47,272 nucleotides of DNA from Bacteroides sp. (GTDB lineage: Bacteria > Bacteroidota > Bacteroidia > Bacteroidales > Muribaculaceae): the NCBI GenBank assembly GCA_014801985.1, contig JAAVDD010000028.1, forward strand, positions 1-47,272, given 5' to 3'. Shown one piece after another: positions 17,283 through 25,802 of this stretch (its first letter is position 1; each line of letters opens with the position of its first letter). The position numbers and the translations under genes were made by a program. The notes under the pieces were generated by a model that was not told the DNA's origin, searched no databases, and was given only the letters and a program-made list of their open reading frames with translations.

Positions 17283-19349
17283 TTATTTCATCCTTTTCAA
17301 CAGACTGTAGCTTGGGATTACCCCGGCCTCTCCGGCTTTGGAAAGATCGATGAATGCCTGTCGCTTGTTCCCCAATTGCAGATAGGAAATGCCACGGTTA
17401 TAGTAGGCCTGCCCAAACTCAGGGTCGATACGGAGGGCTTCGCTATAGCATTGCATTGCCGAAGTATAATCGCGGAGGGCGTAATAGAGATTCCCTTTAT
17501 TAAACCATGCATATACCAGACGAGGGTTGATGGCAAGAGCCGCATCATAGTCTGCCACGGCATCGGCCATCTCTTTCATGGCTCCACGTCTCTTTAACTC
17601 CGCCTCCACTGCCGTCTCCCCTTCCGTCTCAACCGAAGGAGAAGAGGCTTGCATTTGCCTGATATAGCCACGAGCCATAAGAGCAACCGTAAAACGCGGA
17701 TCTACCTCCAACGCCTTATCGAGAGCTGCTATGGCGGCCGGATAATTCTTGAGCATGGTCTGCGCCACCCCCAATGCCAGATAATCTGCCGGCCGGGCAG
17801 CCCCGTCAGCGATCACTCCATTGTAATATTCAGCCCGTCGGAAGATGCTCTGAACAGCCTCCTCATTATCAAGACCCACATTTCCGGGAGTGAGATATAT
17901 TTTCTCAGCCACATACCCTCCCTGATTGAAATCATCGAGTTCGCGGAAATAGTTGGAAGTGGTTCGCAGCGATTTAGGACTTTCGAAGAAAGAGACGGCA
18001 TATACCGGTTCCGGCTCGATGCTCATGTCGCGGTCTTGCACACGCCCTTTTATCTTCTCATTATAGGAGAGCTGCGGATTCTGCGTAGCACCGACTGTGA
18101 CAAGTTGGTTGAACTTCTCCATCACTTTTATATCGCTTTCATCCTCCTCCCCTTCCGGATCGGTAGCGGTCTCATCGAAACCCTTCGTGTTGGCGCCCGA
18201 TGCAATAGTGGGTCTGTCGAGTTTGAACTTTGTAGGATTCTTGACATATTTCTTAATAAGATCCTCAGCCTTATTGACATTGAGGATTGCCTGGCGCATA
18301 TCTCCCATCTTATGCCAAGCCTCGGCCATTGCATAATAAGCCGGATAGAATCGAGGATATTTCTTAGCTATCTCGTCGAATCCATTCAGAGCCTGCCGAT
18401 ATTCCCCTAATTCAAGGAGTATGAGGGCCCGGTTGTATCGGGCATGGAAGTTATCCGGCTCAATTTTCAGCACCTCCTCAAGATCTTTGACCGCACGGTT
18501 GAAATCCCTGACCTCATATCGCAGCAATGCCCGGTTGAAGAGTGCGGCAGCATTGTAGGGGCGAAGTTCGAGGGCATAATTATAGTCGGCCATAGCGCCG
18601 AAGAAGTCGTCGTTATTATATCGGAGGTAAGCGCGGTTAAGATAATAGTCGGCATCCTGTGGATGAAGTTTTATTGCCTCATCCATATCTGCGGAAGCCT
18701 CAGCCCATTTTTTCTGATTGGCATAAATCTCGGCTCTCATCAGGTAGGGATTCAGACTGGCCGGAGCAAGTCGGATGGAAGCCGTTAGATCTTCTACCGC
18801 CTGCAGCGTGTCACCCTCAACCATACGGAGGCGCGCACGGGCCGTGATGCCATCCTCGAAACGGGGATAGAGCCGCAATAGACGGGAGAAAGTGGAGTCG
18901 GCGGCTGCAAAACGTTTCAGTTCGGTCTCGGCCACTCCCTTATAGAATAAAAAATACTTGTCGTCAGGATTATCCTTTAGTCCTATCTCATAGTCCTCCA
19001 CAGCAAGGGAGTCTTTGCCGAGGTATTGTCGGGCAAAGCCACGCACCTTATAGCTCTCGGTCTTATACTTGTTACGCTCGATAGCCAGAGAGCAATCCTC
19101 TTCAGCTCCCTTGTAGTCTTCAAGGTATAGTTTTGCAAGACCACGAAAGAAGTAAGGATCCGAGAGATATGGTTTAGCTTTTATGGCCTGGTTAAAGTAT
19201 TGGATGGAGAGCATATAGTCATCCATCGAAAGCACGTTGCGTCCGATGGTAATACACTGTTCTGCATTGATCTGGGCCTTTGCCCTGTCAGGAAAAGCAA
19301 AGGCTAATGACGCGAATATGATTAGATTTAAAATTTTATTCAGTTTCAC
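17283..19349 (-). CDS. Exported tetratricopeptide-repeat protein
   Basis: This 688-aa protein begins at a GTG and has a signal peptide (about 1-25, ending near AKAQ). TPR units fill about 30-385 and 490-680, with repeated patterns such as DPYFFRGLAKLYLEDYKGA and LVYAWFNKGNLYYALRDYTSAM. The stretch between them (about 385-490) has no repeats and contains YAVSFFESPKSLRTTSNYFR. It is likely a periplasmic or outer-membrane-associated scaffold. No enzyme motif is visible and no specific function can be given. It is divergent from the AAA-ATPase gene at 19416. Confidence 0.85.
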   Translation of the reverse strand: MKLNKILNLIIFASLAFAFPDRAKAQINAEQCITIGRNVLSMDDYMLSIQYFNQAIKAKPYLSDPYFFRGLAKLYLEDYKGAEEDCSLAIERNKYKTESYKVRGFARQYLGKDSLAVEDYEIGLKDNPDDKYFLFYKGVAETELKRFAAADSTFSRLLRLYPRFEDGITARARLRMVEGDTLQAVEDLTASIRLAPASLNPYLMRAEIYANQKKWAEASADMDEAIKLHPQDADYYLNRAYLRYNNDDFFGAMADYNYALELRPYNAAALFNRALLRYEVRDFNRAVKDLEEVLKIEPDNFHARYNRALILLELGEYRQALNGFDEIAKKYPRFYPAYYAMAEAWHKMGDMRQAILNVNKAEDLIKKYVKNPTKFKLDRPTIASGANTKGFDETATDPEGEEDESDIKVMEKFNQLVTVGATQNPQLSYNEKIKGRVQDRDMSIEPEPVYAVSFFESPKSLRTTSNYFRELDDFNQGGYVAEKIYLTPGNVGLDNEEAVQSIFRRAEYYNGVIADGAARPADYLALGVAQTMLKNYPAAIAALDKALEVDPRFTVALMARGYIRQMQASSPSVETEGETAVEAELKRRGAMKEMADAVADYDAALAINPRLVYAWFNKGNLYYALRDYTSAMQCYSEALRIDPEFGQAYYNRGISYLQLGNKRQAFIDLSKAGEAGVIPSYSLLKRMK

Positions 19350-19353
19350 ATTG

Positions 19354-19361
19354 CAAATTTA
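19354..19361 (-). promoter_or_regulatory. -7 box directly before the TPR gene
   Basis: TAAATTTG (19361-19354) matches TAnnTTTG and ends 4 bp before the GTG start at 19349. If used, the mRNA would have almost no leader. The -33 position lacks TTG, so this promoter is less certain than the others. Confidence 0.45.
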
Positions 19362-19380
19362 AATAAAAAAATCAATATCA

Positions 19381-19411
19381 TTGTCTGTGAATCCATAAAT
19401 AGTTATCTTTG
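19381..19411 (+). promoter_or_regulatory. Promoter of the AAA-ATPase gene, leaderless configuration
   Basis: TTG (19381-19383), a 20-bp spacer and TATCTTTG (19404-19411) match the Bacteroidetes consensus. The ATG follows after only 4 bp, so the predicted transcript starts at or very near the start codon. Confidence 0.7.
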
Positions 19412-19415
19412 TGAC

Positions 19416-20984
19416 ATGAAAAAGGAGAATAAGGAAATAAAATATCCCGTAGGATTACAGAGCTTCAGTGAAATCATTGAGGGAGGATATGTATATGTAG
19501 ATAAAACCAAATTCATTCATTCTCTCTCTAAGGGAAAGTATTATTTTCTGTCTCGTCCGCGCCGATTCGGCAAGAGCCTTTTCATATCGACTGTCGAAGC
19601 CTACTATAAAGGACGACGAGAATTATTTAAAGGCCTTGAGATTGAGAATCTCACCGACTATTGGGAGGAGCATCCCATATTCCACCTTGATTTAAGTAAT
19701 AGGAATTACAAGGATGAGAATTCACTCATTAAAGAGCTGAACGCCAATCTGGAGATATGGGAAGAGAAATATGGGAAGGAGAAATGCGACAGGGATCCAG
19801 AAGAGCGTTTCGCCTATCTTATAAGGAAGGCTTTTGAAAAGACCGGGAAAAAAGTGGTCATATTGGTGGATGAATATGATAAGCCTTTACTTAGCACTAT
19901 TGACAGACCCGAATTAGCGGAATCTTATCGTCACATTCTCAAAGCCTTCTATTCAAACCTAAAAAGCCTTGACAGCTATATCCAATTGGCAATCCTGACC
20001 GGGGTGGCGCGGTTCAGCAAAGTATCTATTTTTTCCGATCTCAATAATCTTCGCGATATTTCTTTTGAAGACAGTTATTCTGAAATCTGCGGTGTCACTT
20101 CAGATGAATTGCAGAAGTATTTTCAAGAAGGTATATCAGAGATAGGAAAACAACTTAACCAGAGCGAAGAGGAAGTCAGCAACATGCTACGCCGTAATTA
20201 TGATGGATATCATTTTTCACGCCGTTCAAAGGATATCTATAATCCTTTTAGTCTTGTGAGTGCCTTTGCAAAGAACGACATAGGGAGTTATTGGAGCGAC
20301 AGCGGAACACCGACCTATCTTGTCACGTTGATTCAAAAAATGAATCTACCTTTCAAGAATATTTCTCCGATAGAAGTCGACAGAGTATATCTTGAGACAG
20401 CCGGACTTCTTGCTTCAGATCCCATTCCGGCATTCTATCAATCAGGATATCTCACAATAAGCAGCTATGACTCTGACACTGACAGCTATATCCTGACCTA
20501 CCCTAATGAAGAGGTGAAAGAGGGGTTCTTGAAATTTCTTCTAAGATCCTACATCCCTGAAATGCGACCCGGTTCAGGCTTTACAATTCCTGATTTCATA
20601 AGAGCTGTCCGCAATGGGGATGCAGAGGTATTTATGCAAAGTATGGATAGCTTGTTGGCCGGTGTCCCTTATTCTGAGAAAGGTTCGGCTGAGAGTCATT
20701 TTCAGAATGCAATATACCTGCTGTTTACTCTGCTTGGATTTTTCGCTCACATCGAGCAACGCACATCCGATGGAAGAATAGACCTCACTGTGGAGACACA
20801 CGATAAGGTTTATATCTTTGAGTTCAAAATCGATAGCTCCGCTCAAACTGCCATAAATCAAATAAAAGAAAAGAAATATTGGCTTCCATATCTTACCTCC
20901 AATAAAGAGATTTTCCTGATCGGTGCCGATTTCAGCACAAAAACTCGACATCTCAGCAACTGGATTATTGAACACATCAAATAA
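19416..20984 (+). CDS. AAA-ATPase-like / PD-(D/E)XK nuclease-like protein (PDDEXK_9)
   Basis: This 522-aa protein is complete. The N-terminal ATPase-like domain has a Walker A-like RPRRFGKSL (48-56) and Walker B KVVILVDEYDKPLL (about 146-159). The C-terminal domain carries the PD-(D/E)XK pattern D456, E469 and K471 in RIDLTVETHDKVYIFEFK, with Q482. The family is present in many copies in Bacteroidales genomes and its role is not established; mobile-element or defence links have been suggested. It stands alone between divergent and unrelated genes. A second, internally deleted member lies at 34695-35201. Confidence 0.92.
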   Translation: MKKENKEIKYPVGLQSFSEIIEGGYVYVDKTKFIHSLSKGKYYFLSRPRRFGKSLFISTVEAYYKGRRELFKGLEIENLTDYWEEHPIFHLDLSNRNYKDENSLIKELNANLEIWEEKYGKEKCDRDPEERFAYLIRKAFEKTGKKVVILVDEYDKPLLSTIDRPELAESYRHILKAFYSNLKSLDSYIQLAILTGVARFSKVSIFSDLNNLRDISFEDSYSEICGVTSDELQKYFQEGISEIGKQLNQSEEEVSNMLRRNYDGYHFSRRSKDIYNPFSLVSAFAKNDIGSYWSDSGTPTYLVTLIQKMNLPFKNISPIEVDRVYLETAGLLASDPIPAFYQSGYLTISSYDSDTDSYILTYPNEEVKEGFLKFLLRSYIPEMRPGSGFTIPDFIRAVRNGDAEVFMQSMDSLLAGVPYSEKGSAESHFQNAIYLLFTLLGFFAHIEQRTSDGRIDLTVETHDKVYIFEFKIDSSAQTAINQIKEKKYWLPYLTSNKEIFLIGADFSTKTRHLSNWIIEHIK

Positions 20985-21133
20985 TAGACCTTATTTTTAT
21001 TTCTCACTTTCTGTACATTTCTCAATTTTTACAATTCCGGGATGACCTTACAGGCGGAAAAATCGAATATGGCATTATAGCTATGAATTTTTATCAATCT
21101 AAACCTTAACCTATCTCTTGCGTTTACTTTATA

Positions 21134-21160
21134 GGAGGGCGTATTAAACTATCGCCCTCC
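21134..21160 (+). promoter_or_regulatory. Inverted repeat upstream of the NADH dehydrogenase gene
   Basis: GGAGGGCG (21134-21141) and CGCCCTCC (21153-21160) form a perfect 8-bp inverted repeat with an 11-nt loop. It lies in the 257-bp gap after the AAA-ATPase gene, about 110 bp before the ndh start. There is no T-run on either side, so it is more like an operator or leader hairpin than a terminator. The remainder of the gap shows nothing else I recognise. Confidence 0.35.
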
Positions 21161-21271
21161 GGAGGAGTCTTATCTTCAGATTCGATTATGTCAAACTAAT
21201 ATAACCCATGAGAGAGACATTCCCCGAGGGGATGGATCCCATTGGAATTACCTATCCAAAATTGCTTAGCT

Positions 21272-22549
21272 ATGCAAAACGAAAAGAGAGAGAAAGTGGT
21301 AGTGATCGGCGGTGGTTTCGCCGGTATCAACCTTTGCAAACGACTCGACAAAAAGAAATATGAGATCGCACTGATCGACAGGAACAATTTCCATTGCTTC
21401 CCTCCCCTTTTCTATCAGATTGCCTCTTCCGGTCTGGTGGAATCTAACATCTGCTTCCCCTTCCGACGTGAGCTTAAGAGGATGAAAGATGTCTCCTACC
21501 ATATGGGTCATGTGAAGAATATCGACCTTGAGAAGAAGGAGGTGACCACAAGCTACGAGACTATTTCATACGATAAGCTCGTGATCGCTGCGGGAGCCAC
21601 CAACAACTATTTCGGCATGGATCATCTTCCTGAGGAGACCTTTGGCATCAAGACCGTGGCCGAGGCTGCACACACACGTGATGAGATTCTTGACCGTCTT
21701 GAACGCGGTGCGCTCTGCAAGGATCCCGAACGACGCAAGCAGCTGTTGTCATTCCTCGTTGTGGGAGGTGGACCTTCGGGTGTGGAGATTGCCGGTGCAC
21801 TCGGCGAGATGAAGAAATATATCCTCAAAAAGGAATATCCCGAATTATCACCGGATGACGTGACCATAACTCTCGTGGAGGGTGCCCCCACAATACTTGG
21901 AGCAATGCGCGAGAAATCACGTAACAACGCGCTGAAGGGTCTTGAAGAGCTGATGGTAAACGTACGCCTCAACACTGTACTGAAGAGTTACGAAGATAAG
22001 TATGTCACATTTGCCGACGGACATAAGGAATATTACGAGACCCTTATCTGGACTGCCGGTGTGAAGGGTGAACCTATGCCCGGCATACCTGCCGAACATA
22101 TCGGGCGCGGCAACAGAATCATCACCGACGGATTCAACCGCGTAAAAGGTCTCGATGATGTCTTCGCAATCGGCGACATTGCACTCATCCAGACTGAGGA
22201 GACCCCCAACGGACATCCGCAGATGGCGCAGCCTGCAATCCAGGAGGCTAAGAATCTCGCCAAGAATCTGAATGCCGGGGAGTTCACATCGGTATTCAAA
22301 TACAAGGATAAAGGATCTATGGCGACAATCGGAAAGAATCGTGCCGTGGCGGATCTCCCGAATTTCTCCTTCTCCGGTTGGTTTGCATGGATGGTATGGC
22401 TTTTCATCCATCTTATCTCCATCCTTGGAATGCGCAACAAGCTAAGCGTGCTGATGAACTGGTTCTGGAATTATCTCTTCTACAGCACATCGTTGCGTCT
22501 TCTGCTGCGACCTACGAAATATCCGCTCCGGCGACACTGGGGTGACTGA
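21272..22549 (+). CDS. ndh: Type II NADH:quinone oxidoreductase
   Basis: The ATG at 21272 gives 425 aa; a start at 21242 adds ten residues that look unrelated to the family. The protein has two dinucleotide-binding motifs, VVVIGGGFAGINL near the N-terminus for FAD and FLVVGGGPSGVEIAG in the middle for NADH, and the flavoprotein motif DDVFAIGDIA. The C-terminal region (WFAWMVWLFIHLISILG onward) is hydrophobic and should anchor the enzyme to the inner membrane. It transfers electrons from NADH to menaquinone without pumping protons. The next gene is 32 bp downstream on the same strand. Confidence 0.9.
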   Translation: MQNEKREKVVVIGGGFAGINLCKRLDKKKYEIALIDRNNFHCFPPLFYQIASSGLVESNICFPFRRELKRMKDVSYHMGHVKNIDLEKKEVTTSYETISYDKLVIAAGATNNYFGMDHLPEETFGIKTVAEAAHTRDEILDRLERGALCKDPERRKQLLSFLVVGGGPSGVEIAGALGEMKKYILKKEYPELSPDDVTITLVEGAPTILGAMREKSRNNALKGLEELMVNVRLNTVLKSYEDKYVTFADGHKEYYETLIWTAGVKGEPMPGIPAEHIGRGNRIITDGFNRVKGLDDVFAIGDIALIQTEETPNGHPQMAQPAIQEAKNLAKNLNAGEFTSVFKYKDKGSMATIGKNRAVADLPNFSFSGWFAWMVWLFIHLISILGMRNKLSVLMNWFWNYLFYSTSLRLLLRPTKYPLRRHWGD

Positions 22550-22581
22550 TGTCAAACTGATTTTATTGAGTACACTTAATT

Positions 22582-23484
22582 ATGAATTTAAATAGATTGA
22601 TGCTCGGAGGCGCCTTAAGTCTCCTCCTTCTGTCGGGAGCTTCCTGCTCCTCGTTAGGTTCTATTTTCGGGCCTAAGTCCGGTTCATCCAACAAGAAGGA
22701 GAAAACCGAGGCTGTCTTGCCGCGCGATCGCGAACAGATAGCAGTGAAAGAGGATCTTAAAACCTATACCGCCGAGGATATACAACGCGGAGTGGTGAAG
22801 GGGGACTGGGCAATCGAGACCGTGAACGGAAATCCGGTAGTCGGTGAGAAGGCTCCTTATCTGCGTTTCTCCCCGGCTGAGAAAATGGCCTACGGTAATA
22901 ATGGTTGCAACTACCTCCACGGTTCGTATAAGTATGACCCGGAGACCCATTCTCTCTCTTTCGGTGACATGGCCTCCACAATGATGCTTTGTGCCACACC
23001 GGGCATCACCGACACAGAAATCAATCAGGCATTGGCAAAGGTGGTTTCCTACGATTGGAAGGCACTTGACAATGAATATTATCTCTACTTCTACGACAGC
23101 GAGGGGGTGGAGGTAATGTCGCTGATGCATCAGAACTTCGACTTCCTCAACGGGACCTGGCTCGTGAAGAATATCGACGACACGGCAGTGAATGATCCTG
23201 AGATGAAGATGGTGATCGATGTGGATGAAGGGAAGGTGCATGGCAACACAGGCTGCAACCTATACAACGGCTCGTTGGAAATCGACATGGAGGAGGCCAA
23301 CTCCATATCGTTCAGCTCTATCGGTGTGACACGCATGGCTTGTCCCGATCCAAACCATGAGACAGCTCTCTTGGTGGCACTCGAAGAGGCCTCGACAGCA
23401 AAGCCTATCTCAAAGGATGAAGTGATTCTATTTGATGCGCAAGGAAAGCAGGTGCTCCGCCTTGTCAGAACTACGGATGAATAG
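22582..23484 (+). CDS. Lipoprotein with two META (HslJ-like) domains
   Basis: This 300-aa protein has a lipoprotein signal (LLLLSGASC, Cys22), a Lys-rich linker and two META domains at about 70-175 and 185-298. Each has the core pattern with a Gly-Cys-Asn motif (NNGCNYLHGSY and GNTGCNLYNGS) and a later cluster around a conserved Cys (MMLCATPG and RMACPDP). META domains occur in the heat-shock protein HslJ and secreted proteins with no defined biochemical role. The stop codon TAG at 23482-23484 is the first triplet of a GGTTAT-rich repeat array. Confidence 0.85.
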   Translation: MNLNRLMLGGALSLLLLSGASCSSLGSIFGPKSGSSNKKEKTEAVLPRDREQIAVKEDLKTYTAEDIQRGVVKGDWAIETVNGNPVVGEKAPYLRFSPAEKMAYGNNGCNYLHGSYKYDPETHSLSFGDMASTMMLCATPGITDTEINQALAKVVSYDWKALDNEYYLYFYDSEGVEVMSLMHQNFDFLNGTWLVKNIDDTAVNDPEMKMVIDVDEGKVHGNTGCNLYNGSLEIDMEEANSISFSSIGVTRMACPDPNHETALLVALEEASTAKPISKDEVILFDAQGKQVLRLVRTTDE

Positions 23485-23563
23485 GGTTATAGGGTTAGGT
23501 AGGTTATGGGGTTATGGGAAGGTTATAGGGTTAGGTAGGTTATGGGGTTATGGGAAGGTTATG
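23482..23563 (+). repeat. Two perfect 36-bp tandem repeats of GGTTAT-rich sequence
   Basis: The units are 23485-23520 and 23521-23556, identical to each other, followed by a partial third copy. Each reads GGTTATAGGGTTAGGTAG and continues with GGTTATGGGG-type sequence. The array starts at the TAG stop of the META lipoprotein. Its G-runs (GGG, GG, GGGG, GGG) could form a quadruplex, and it can pair with the C-rich arm at 23601-23706. Confidence 0.85.
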
Positions 23564-23600
23564 GAGTTTCCAGAGTGTTAACTTGAAAATAATATAATTA

Positions 23601-23706
23601 ATCCTCATAACTAATTATAACCCCATATTCCTATACTATAATCCCATAACCCAACATTATAACCTCATAACCAACGAATAACCCCATAACCCACAAATAA
23701 CCCCAA
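23601..23706 (-). repeat. Inverted, diverged GGTTAT-rich array after the S4-domain gene
   Basis: On the - strand this reads GGGGTTATTTGTGGGTTATG and continues in the same style for about 100 bp. It begins 3 bp past the TGA of the S4-domain gene and faces the array at 23482-23563. The two can form a long imperfect stem between convergent genes. Confidence 0.75.
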
Positions 23707-23709
23707 TTT

Positions 23710-24138
23710 TCAATCTTCTTCGTCATCATCCTCCCAATCGAGGAAGAATTCGTCGGCAGTATATGTGTCCTCCTTGAAACGTGAGAGCTCACGGCCCTCG
23801 CGTTTTGTCGGACGGCCCAATCCCTTGCGACGGTCGACGAAACCGGATATTCGTGTCATCTCCAGCAGCTCATACTGATCCGGAGAAGTAATATTCTCCA
23901 AGTATTCCGGCACGAGCTTCGCACCAAGACGGTTTCCCGTGAGCTGCTTCACACGGAAAGTATACGTGATTGGGGGTTTCTTGACATCTATCACATCCCC
24001 CACCTTTATTGCGCGACTGGGTTTGACGGCAGTTCCACCCATCGATACGCGTCCTTTCTTGCAGGCATCCGTGGCGATAGTGCGCGTCTTGAACACACGC
24101 ATCGCCCACAGCCATTTATCTACTCTTACTTCTTCCAT
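23710..24138 (-). CDS. hslR: S4-domain RNA-binding protein, Hsp15-like
   Basis: This 142-aa protein opens with the S4 domain VRVDKWLWAMRVFKTRTIA (about 3-65), which is the signature of the ribosome-associated heat-shock protein Hsp15. In Escherichia coli this protein binds stalled 50S subunits carrying peptidyl-tRNA. A basic stretch (DRRKGLGRPTKREGREL) and an acidic tail (DWEDDDEED) follow. Its gene lies directly downstream of pth, which also acts on peptidyl-tRNA, a functional link worth noting. Confidence 0.85.
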   Translation of the reverse strand: MEEVRVDKWLWAMRVFKTRTIATDACKKGRVSMGGTAVKPSRAIKVGDVIDVKKPPITYTFRVKQLTGNRLGAKLVPEYLENITSPDQYELLEMTRISGFVDRRKGLGRPTKREGRELSRFKEDTYTADEFFLDWEDDDEED

Positions 24139-24153
24139 TCTGTATCTTTTTTT

Positions 24154-24183
24154 GGTTATTGGGTTATGAGGTTATCGGGTTAG
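24154..24183 (+). repeat. Short GGTTAT repeat block upstream of the S4-domain gene
   Basis: The + strand reads GGTTATTGGGTTATGAGGTT and continues ATCGGGTTA. It is the inverse arm of the block at 24264-24306 across the pth-hslR gap, so the intergenic RNA can fold back on itself. Confidence 0.6.
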
Positions 24184-24263
24184 AAATTCTATTCGATTTC
24201 TTTGTCATAATCTCTAACTGTAACACAAAAATAAACCTATAAATAAACACAAAAACCTACAAA

Positions 24264-24306
24264 CAGCCCCATAACCCACAACTATAACCCCCAAACCATA
24301 ACCCTA
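24264..24306 (-). repeat. GGTTAT repeat block starting at the pth stop codon
   Basis: On the - strand the pth stop TAG (24306-24304) continues directly as GGTTATGGTTTGGGGGTTAT and then GTGGGTTATGGGG. This repeats the arrangement at the META lipoprotein and GH3 gene ends. Confidence 0.7.
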
Positions 24307-24867
24307 TTTATTATAATGTGTCATGGCGAAATCAGCGCCTGAAAGACAATATGCCTTCACAGCGTCACCGACATGCTTCAAAAGATCCGGCATCTTCTCC
24401 ATCTCCTCCTTCGGAAACTTGCCGAGCACATAATCTATCTGCCCCCCCTTAGGGAAATCATTACCTACCCCCACACGAAGTCGGGCATACTGCTGGGTGC
24501 CGAGTTCGGCAGCTATATTCTTCAGTCCGTTATGACCTGCATCACTTCCTTGTTTACGCAACCGCACGGCCCCGAAGGGTAGCGCAATGTCATCCACAAT
24601 CACCAGCAGATTCTCCAACGGAAGTTTCTCCTTATTCATCCAATATCTCACGGCCACCCCACTGAGATTCATATAGGTGGAAGGCTTGAGGAGCATAAGC
24701 TCGCAGTTCTTCACCTTCACTTTGGCCATATCTCCATATCGACATGAGGTGAATGTAGCCCCTGCCGATTCCACCAACGCATCCCCGGCCATGAAGCCGA
24801 TATTATGGCGCGTATCAACATACTCCGGGCCTATATTGCCCAGACACACAATCAGAAATCTCTTCAT
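24304..24867 (-). CDS. pth: Peptidyl-tRNA hydrolase
   Basis: The ATG at 24867 gives 187 aa, the usual Pth length, opening [25 protein letters not shown] with the catalytic His in [25 protein letters not shown] and [14 protein letters not shown] are all family motifs. Pth frees tRNA from peptidyl-tRNA dropped by ribosomes. The frame extends to a TTG at 24942, adding 25 residues ([23 protein letters not shown]) that read like a helix and charged linker; that longer form cannot be excluded. It is downstream of the L25 gene and upstream of the S4-domain gene. Confidence 0.95.
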   Translation of the reverse strand: MKRFLIVCLGNIGPEYVDTRHNIGFMAGDALVESAGATFTSCRYGDMAKVKVKNCELMLLKPSTYMNLSGVAVRYWMNKEKLPLENLLVIVDDIALPFGAVRLRKQGSDAGHNGLKNIAAELGTQQYARLRVGVGNDFPKGGQIDYVLGKFPKEEMEKMPDLLKHVGDAVKAYCLSGADFAMTHYNK

Positions 24868-24963
24868 ATCTTCTCTGCTCTCCCCTTTTTTCTCATTCTT
24901 TTCAGGCGCAATGCCGAAGAGAGCCTTTATCTTATCTAACAATCTATTTATTTTTTTGATTAG

Positions 24964-25007
24964 CCGGGATTAATCGGGATACTCAATATTAATCCTATTA
25001 ATCCCGT
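24964..25007 (-). repeat. GGGATTAAT-type inverted repeat between L25 and pth
   Basis: Copies of CGGGATTAAT and AGGATTAAT occur on the - strand, followed by the inverse ATTAATCCCG, so that the gap can form a stem. It resembles the GGTTAT arrays in style but has a different core word. Confidence 0.5.
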
Positions 25008-25020
25008 TGATTCAAGATTA

Positions 25021-25053
25021 ATTAAAAGAGACCATACCTTGCGGCATGGTCTC
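25021..25053 (-). terminator. Rho-independent terminator of the L25 gene
   Basis: On the - strand GAGACCAT (25053-25046) pairs with ATGGTCTC (25035-25028), and TTTTAATTAA follows. It lies 25 bp after the L25 stop. Confidence 0.85.
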
Positions 25054-25077
25054 CCTAATTCTCTTGCACGTACAATA

Positions 25078-25728
25078 TTAACCCTGAGCCTTTGCAGCGG
25101 CACCACGAGCGGCACGAGTGAGCTGAACAGCGCAAACGACAGCGTTCTTGGCGTTCATAAGCTCAAGACCCTCGAAGTGGAGATCACCTACAGCCATAGA
25201 CTTGCCAAGGCCGAGAGTGTCAACATTAACAACGAGACGCTCGGGAATGTCAGTGTAAGGAGCTTTCACCTTAAGCTTACGCATGGAAAGAGTGAGCTTA
25301 CCACCGGCTTTCACACCCTCTGCGTGACCCTCGATCTGAACGGGAACCTCCATTACGATGGGCTTATCGGGATAAACCTCCTGGAAATCGATGTGGAGCA
25401 CAGTATCCTTAACGGGCTGGAACTGGAGATCCTTCATCACTACCTTCTTAGTCTCACCGTTTACAGTGAGGTCAACCTCGAAGATGTCGGGAGTGTAGAT
25501 GAGCTTGCGAACATCCTCAGCCTTAACAGCGATGTCAGTTGTGATGATACCGCGCTTGTCGTCGATCTCAACGAGCTTCTGACCATCCTTGAGCTCACCA
25601 TTGAAAGGAAGCTCAACGATTGCGCCACCATTGATAACTGCGGGGATTTTACCCTCTTTACGCAAAGCCTTCACCGACTTCTTGCCGCACTCCACGCGGG
25701 GCTCGGCCTCTAATACATACTTCTTCAT
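25078..25728 (-). CDS. rplY: 50S ribosomal protein L25 / general stress protein Ctc
   Basis: This 216-aa protein has the N-terminal L25 domain that binds 5S rRNA (about 1-92, with GKIPAVINGG) and a C-terminal TL5/CTC domain (about 95-190, with VLHIDFQEVYPDKP). The tail is Ala/Lys-rich. The length matches the long Ctc form. It has its own promoter and a strong hairpin at the very start of its leader, and a terminator downstream, so it is a single-gene unit. The long frame on the opposite strand is a shadow. Confidence 0.95.
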   Translation of the reverse strand: MKKYVLEAEPRVECGKKSVKALRKEGKIPAVINGGAIVELPFNGELKDGQKLVEIDDKRGIITTDIAVKAEDVRKLIYTPDIFEVDLTVNGETKKVVMKDLQFQPVKDTVLHIDFQEVYPDKPIVMEVPVQIEGHAEGVKAGGKLTLSMRKLKVKAPYTDIPERLVVNVDTLGLGKSMAVGDLHFEGLELMNAKNAVVCAVQLTRAARGAAAKAQG

Positions 25729-25802
25729 TTCTTTTTGAATTGTTTTTTGTGTTACTCAAAATAAGTTATGCTCCGGGCAAACAAATTTCCCATCACACGC
25801 AA

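Noticed and set aside
23485..23556. GGGTTA-rich repeats as a telomere or chromosome end
   Set aside because: They are internal, flanked by normal genes on both sides, and interrupted; the likeness to telomere repeats is only in the short word.
24868..24942. TTG start giving a longer Pth
   Set aside because: Not fully excluded, but the ATG at 24867 gives the exact family start and length, and TTG starts are rare.
25039..25713. 224-codon + strand frame opposite the L25 gene
   Set aside because: The - strand frame is an unmistakable L25/Ctc protein with promoter and terminator; the + frame is its shadow in a well-behaved codon pattern.
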